The notes beneath the pieces were generated by a model. That model was not told the origin of the DNA. It was given only the letters and a program-made list of their open reading frames with translations, and ran no database searches. Positions 21,055-23,261 of a stretch of 23,261 bases of DNA are shown here, in pieces. Source of the DNA: Pseudomonadota bacterium (lineage in GTDB: Bacteria; Myxococcota_A; Polyangia; Polyangiales; Polyangiaceae); the NCBI GenBank assembly GCA_023402175.1, contig JAEXCN010000436.1:1-23261 (forward strand), read 5' to 3'. The position numbers and the translations under genes were made by a program. Every line of letters starts with the position of its first letter. Position 1 is the stretch's first letter.

Positions 21055-23261
21055 ATGGCGAGCCACCGCGAGGTCGACGCGTTCCTGCTGTCACGCGAGT
21101 GGCGTGACGCGGACGACGGCGTCGAGATCGTCCTCTGGGCACGTGCCGAGGACGCGCCGGTGCGCGTGCGCCTCTCGCGGCAGGAAGCGGTGATGTTCGT
21201 CCCGCGCGAGGCCGTGACGCACGCCGGGCGGCGGGTAGCGCGGCCGCTGGCGGCCCTCGATGGACGCCCCGTCGACGCGGTCTACTTCCGTTCGCAGCGG
21301 GCGCTCGTCGAAGAACGCGAGCGCCTCCGGGACGTGGCCGAGATCACGCTCGAGTCGGATGTGAAGCCCTCCGAGCGGTACCTGATGGAGCGCTTCGTCA
21401 CGGGAGCGCTCCACATCGAAGGGCCCGCGCACGAGCGGCGTGGCGTCCTCCACTTCGACAATCCGCGCATCAAGGCCGCGGAGGTTCGTGTCGACTTGTC
21501 CGTCCTCTCTCTCGACATCGAGACCGACGGCTTCGCAGGGCCGCTGCTGTCTGCTGCCGTCGCGACGGCGGATCGAGAGCGCGTGTTCGTCCGCGCCGAA
21601 CGGCCGGCGAGCTGGCAACGGGACGAAGGTGACGCCCCAACGATCGACTTCGTTCGCGATGAACGCACCCTGCTTGCGCGGCTCTTCGCGGAGATCGTCG
21701 CGATCGATCCTGACGTCATCTGCGGCTGGAACATCACCGAGTTCGACCTGACGATGCTGGAGGCACGCTCGCGCGAGCTGGGGGTACCGTTCGCCATCGG
21801 GCGGGCAGGGGAACGCGCGCGGGTGCTTGCTGGCGGCGCGCCGGGACGTGTCTCGATCGCGCGCGTGCCGGGGCGGACCGTGCTCGATGGCATCGCGACG
21901 CTCAAATCGGCGACGTACAGCTTCGAGCGGTTCACGCTCGAGCACGTCGGTCGCGAGCTCCTCGGACGCGGCAAGAAGATCGCTCCCACGGCCGATCCTG
22001 TCGCCGAGATCCGACGCATGCACGCCGAGGACGTCGGGAAGCTTGCGGAGTACAACCTCGAGGACTGCAGGCTCGTTCTCGACATCTTCGCGAAGGCCGA
22101 CCTCCTCGGTTTCGCGATGGAGCGGGCGCGCTTGACGGGGCTACCGCTGGACCGGCAAGGCGGCTCGGTGGCGGCGTTCGATCACCTGTATCTGCCGCGC
22201 ATCCATCGTCGGGCCGTCGTCGCGCCGGACGTCGGCGTCGACGTGGAGGTGATACCTAGCCCGGGTGGGCACGTCCTCGACTCGAGCCCGGGCCTCTACC
22301 GCGACGTGCTGTCCTTCGACTTCCGGAGCCTGTATCCGAGCATCATTCGCACGTTCAAGATCGATCCGCTCGGCCTCGCGCAGCCGGGCGAAGATCCGGT
22401 GCCCGGCGAAGAGGGCGCGACGTTCGCGCGCGAGGGAGCGATCCTGCCCGAGCTGATCGCAAAGCTGCACGAGGCGCGGAGCTCCGCGATGGCCACCGGG
22501 AACACGGCGCTGTCGCGCGCGATCAAGATCCTGATGAACTCCTTCTATGGCGTGCTCGGGACGCCGGGGTGTCGCTTCTTCGATCCGAGGCTCCCGACGT
22601 CGATCACGCGCCGAGGACACGCGATCATCGAGCGCGCACGTGCGTACTTCGAAGGCGAGAGACTGCCTGTCATCTACGGAGATACCGATTCGCTCTTCGT
22701 CCACGTGAAGGACGCCGGGCCCGAGGAGGAGACCGCCGTTCGCGGGCGGACGCTCGCGAGGACGCTCACGCAGCTCCTCGCCGACGAGATCGCGCGCGAG
22801 CACCGCCTCGAGAGTCACCTCGAGCTGCGCTTCGAGTCGCACTACCTGCGCTTTCTGATGCCGACGACGCGCGGGACCGATCGCGGCTCGAAGAAGCGAT
22901 ATGCAGGCATGGTGAGGAGGGCCGGCGGCGGGACCCAGCTCGTCGTGCGCGGTCTCGAGGCTGTTCGTCGCGACTGGACTCCGCTCGCGCGGCGCGTCCA
23001 GCTCGAGCTGCTTCGCCGTGTCCTCGATGACGAGCCGTTCGAGGCGTGGCTCCTCGAGGTCGCGCGCGACGTGCAAGGCGGACGGCTCGACGACGAGCTC
23101 GTGTACCGCAAGCGCGTTCGACGCGAGCTCGACGAATATGGACGGGGCACCGGCCGAGGTGCGCCGCCTCACGTCCAGGCCGCACGCATGCTCGAGGCGA
23201 CGGACGCCGAGAACGCGACGAGCGAGGTCGAGTACGTGATCACGACGCGGGGCCCGGAGCC
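21055..23261 (+). CDS. polB: Family-B DNA polymerase (DNA polymerase II type), partial
   Basis: The open frame from ATG 21055 runs to the window edge (at least 735 residues; E. coli Pol II has 783), so only the last 40-60 residues are probably missing. The 3'-5' exonuclease sites are present: Exo I LSLDIETDG (Asp154, Glu156), Exo II GWNITEFDLTML (Asp231), Exo III YNLEDCRLV (Tyr333, Asp337). The polymerase sites are present too: motif A FDFRSLYPSIIRTF (Asp422; E. coli has DYKSLYPSIIRTF), motif B KILMNSFYGVLGTPGCRFF and motif C YGDTDSLFV (Asp543, Asp545). KKRYAG follows. It is a proofreading DNA polymerase used in translesion and restart synthesis. Upstream ribosome-binding signal is weak. No SOS-box is visible. 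Complete as far as the window goes, and apparently intact. Confidence 0.93.
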   Translation, partial: MASHREVDAFLLSREWRDADDGVEIVLWARAEDAPVRVRLSRQEAVMFVPREAVTHAGRRVARPLAALDGRPVDAVYFRSQRALVEERERLRDVAEITLESDVKPSERYLMERFVTGALHIEGPAHERRGVLHFDNPRIKAAEVRVDLSVLSLDIETDGFAGPLLSAAVATADRERVFVRAERPASWQRDEGDAPTIDFVRDERTLLARLFAEIVAIDPDVICGWNITEFDLTMLEARSRELGVPFAIGRAGERARVLAGGAPGRVSIARVPGRTVLDGIATLKSATYSFERFTLEHVGRELLGRGKKIAPTADPVAEIRRMHAEDVGKLAEYNLEDCRLVLDIFAKADLLGFAMERARLTGLPLDRQGGSVAAFDHLYLPRIHRRAVVAPDVGVDVEVIPSPGGHVLDSSPGLYRDVLSFDFRSLYPSIIRTFKIDPLGLAQPGEDPVPGEEGATFAREGAILPELIAKLHEARSSAMATGNTALSRAIKILMNSFYGVLGTPGCRFFDPRLPTSITRRGHAIIERARAYFEGERLPVIYGDTDSLFVHVKDAGPEEETAVRGRTLARTLTQLLADEIAREHRLESHLELRFESHYLRFLMPTTRGTDRGSKKRYAGMVRRAGGGTQLVVRGLEAVRRDWTPLARRVQLELLRRVLDDEPFEAWLLEVARDVQGGRLDDELVYRKRVRRELDEYGRGTGRGAPPHVQAARMLEATDAENATSEVEYVITTRGPE

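Noticed and set aside
1..23261. tRNA or rRNA genes
   Set aside because: I saw no rRNA-like sequence and no cloverleaf with a conserved GTTCGANTC-type T-arm in a gene gap; a covariance-model search could not be run.

Overview
The window is a GC-rich chromosomal segment with dense genes, strong G/C preference at third codon positions, frequent GTG starts and several secreted lipoproteins. Their lipobox cysteines are followed by Gly/Asp/Thr/Ser-rich linkers. That style, together with a REP-associated transposase and an ECF42-type sigma factor with a long C-terminal extension, suggests a myxobacterium-like bacterium (Polyangia or a relative). This is inference from style, not a phylogenetic result.

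Layout. 1-2.7 kb: a His-rich partial ORF, a tandem DUF2267 protein, a small four-helix membrane protein and a parallel beta-helix lipoprotein. 3.0-5.6 kb: a CrtI/PYROXD2-like FAD oxidoreductase, a MmcQ/YjbR-like protein and a Mut7-C PIN-like RNase. 5.6-7.3 kb: a YCII (DGPF) protein followed by an ECF42-type sigma factor, with a candidate ECF promoter and an apparent CTG start on the sigma gene. 7.3-11.0 kb: Nudix hydrolase, dienelactone hydrolase, PPOX-type flavoprotein, glutathione peroxidase, RNase HI and a DUF1841-like protein, mostly single housekeeping or detoxification genes. 11.3-13.3 kb: a probably frameshifted hypothetical gene, a MepA/LysM lipoprotein and a small acidic protein.

13.3-15.7 kb is the accessory island. 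It holds a 29-bp tandem repeat array, a RAYT (Y1 HUH transposase), a small ORF overlapping its end, a convergent four-helix-bundle (S23/IVS-like) gene, a long 27-bp inverted repeat, a CCGGAN hexamer array and a decayed IS3-family transposase. One exact 23-bp sequence occurs on both sides of the RAYT/four-helix pair, so the roughly 1.8-kb interval looks like a unit.

15.9-18.0 kb: one long lipoprotein gene split by an in-frame TAG. 18.1-21.0 kb: GNAT acetyltransferase, a PHB-depolymerase-type esterase lipoprotein, a glutathione S-transferase and a GXWXG/DUF4334 protein. From 21.05 kb to the end: a family-B DNA polymerase (Pol II type), running off the right edge with all exonuclease and polymerase motifs in place.

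Genes that plausibly work together are the YCII/ECF42 pair (known association), the RAYT and its repeats (known type of association), and the DUF1841-like/RNase HI pair (same strand, 36 nt apart). The rest look independently transcribed. Perfect GC-rich hairpins without a U-tract sit between two convergent gene pairs (10067-10094 and 14720-14742).
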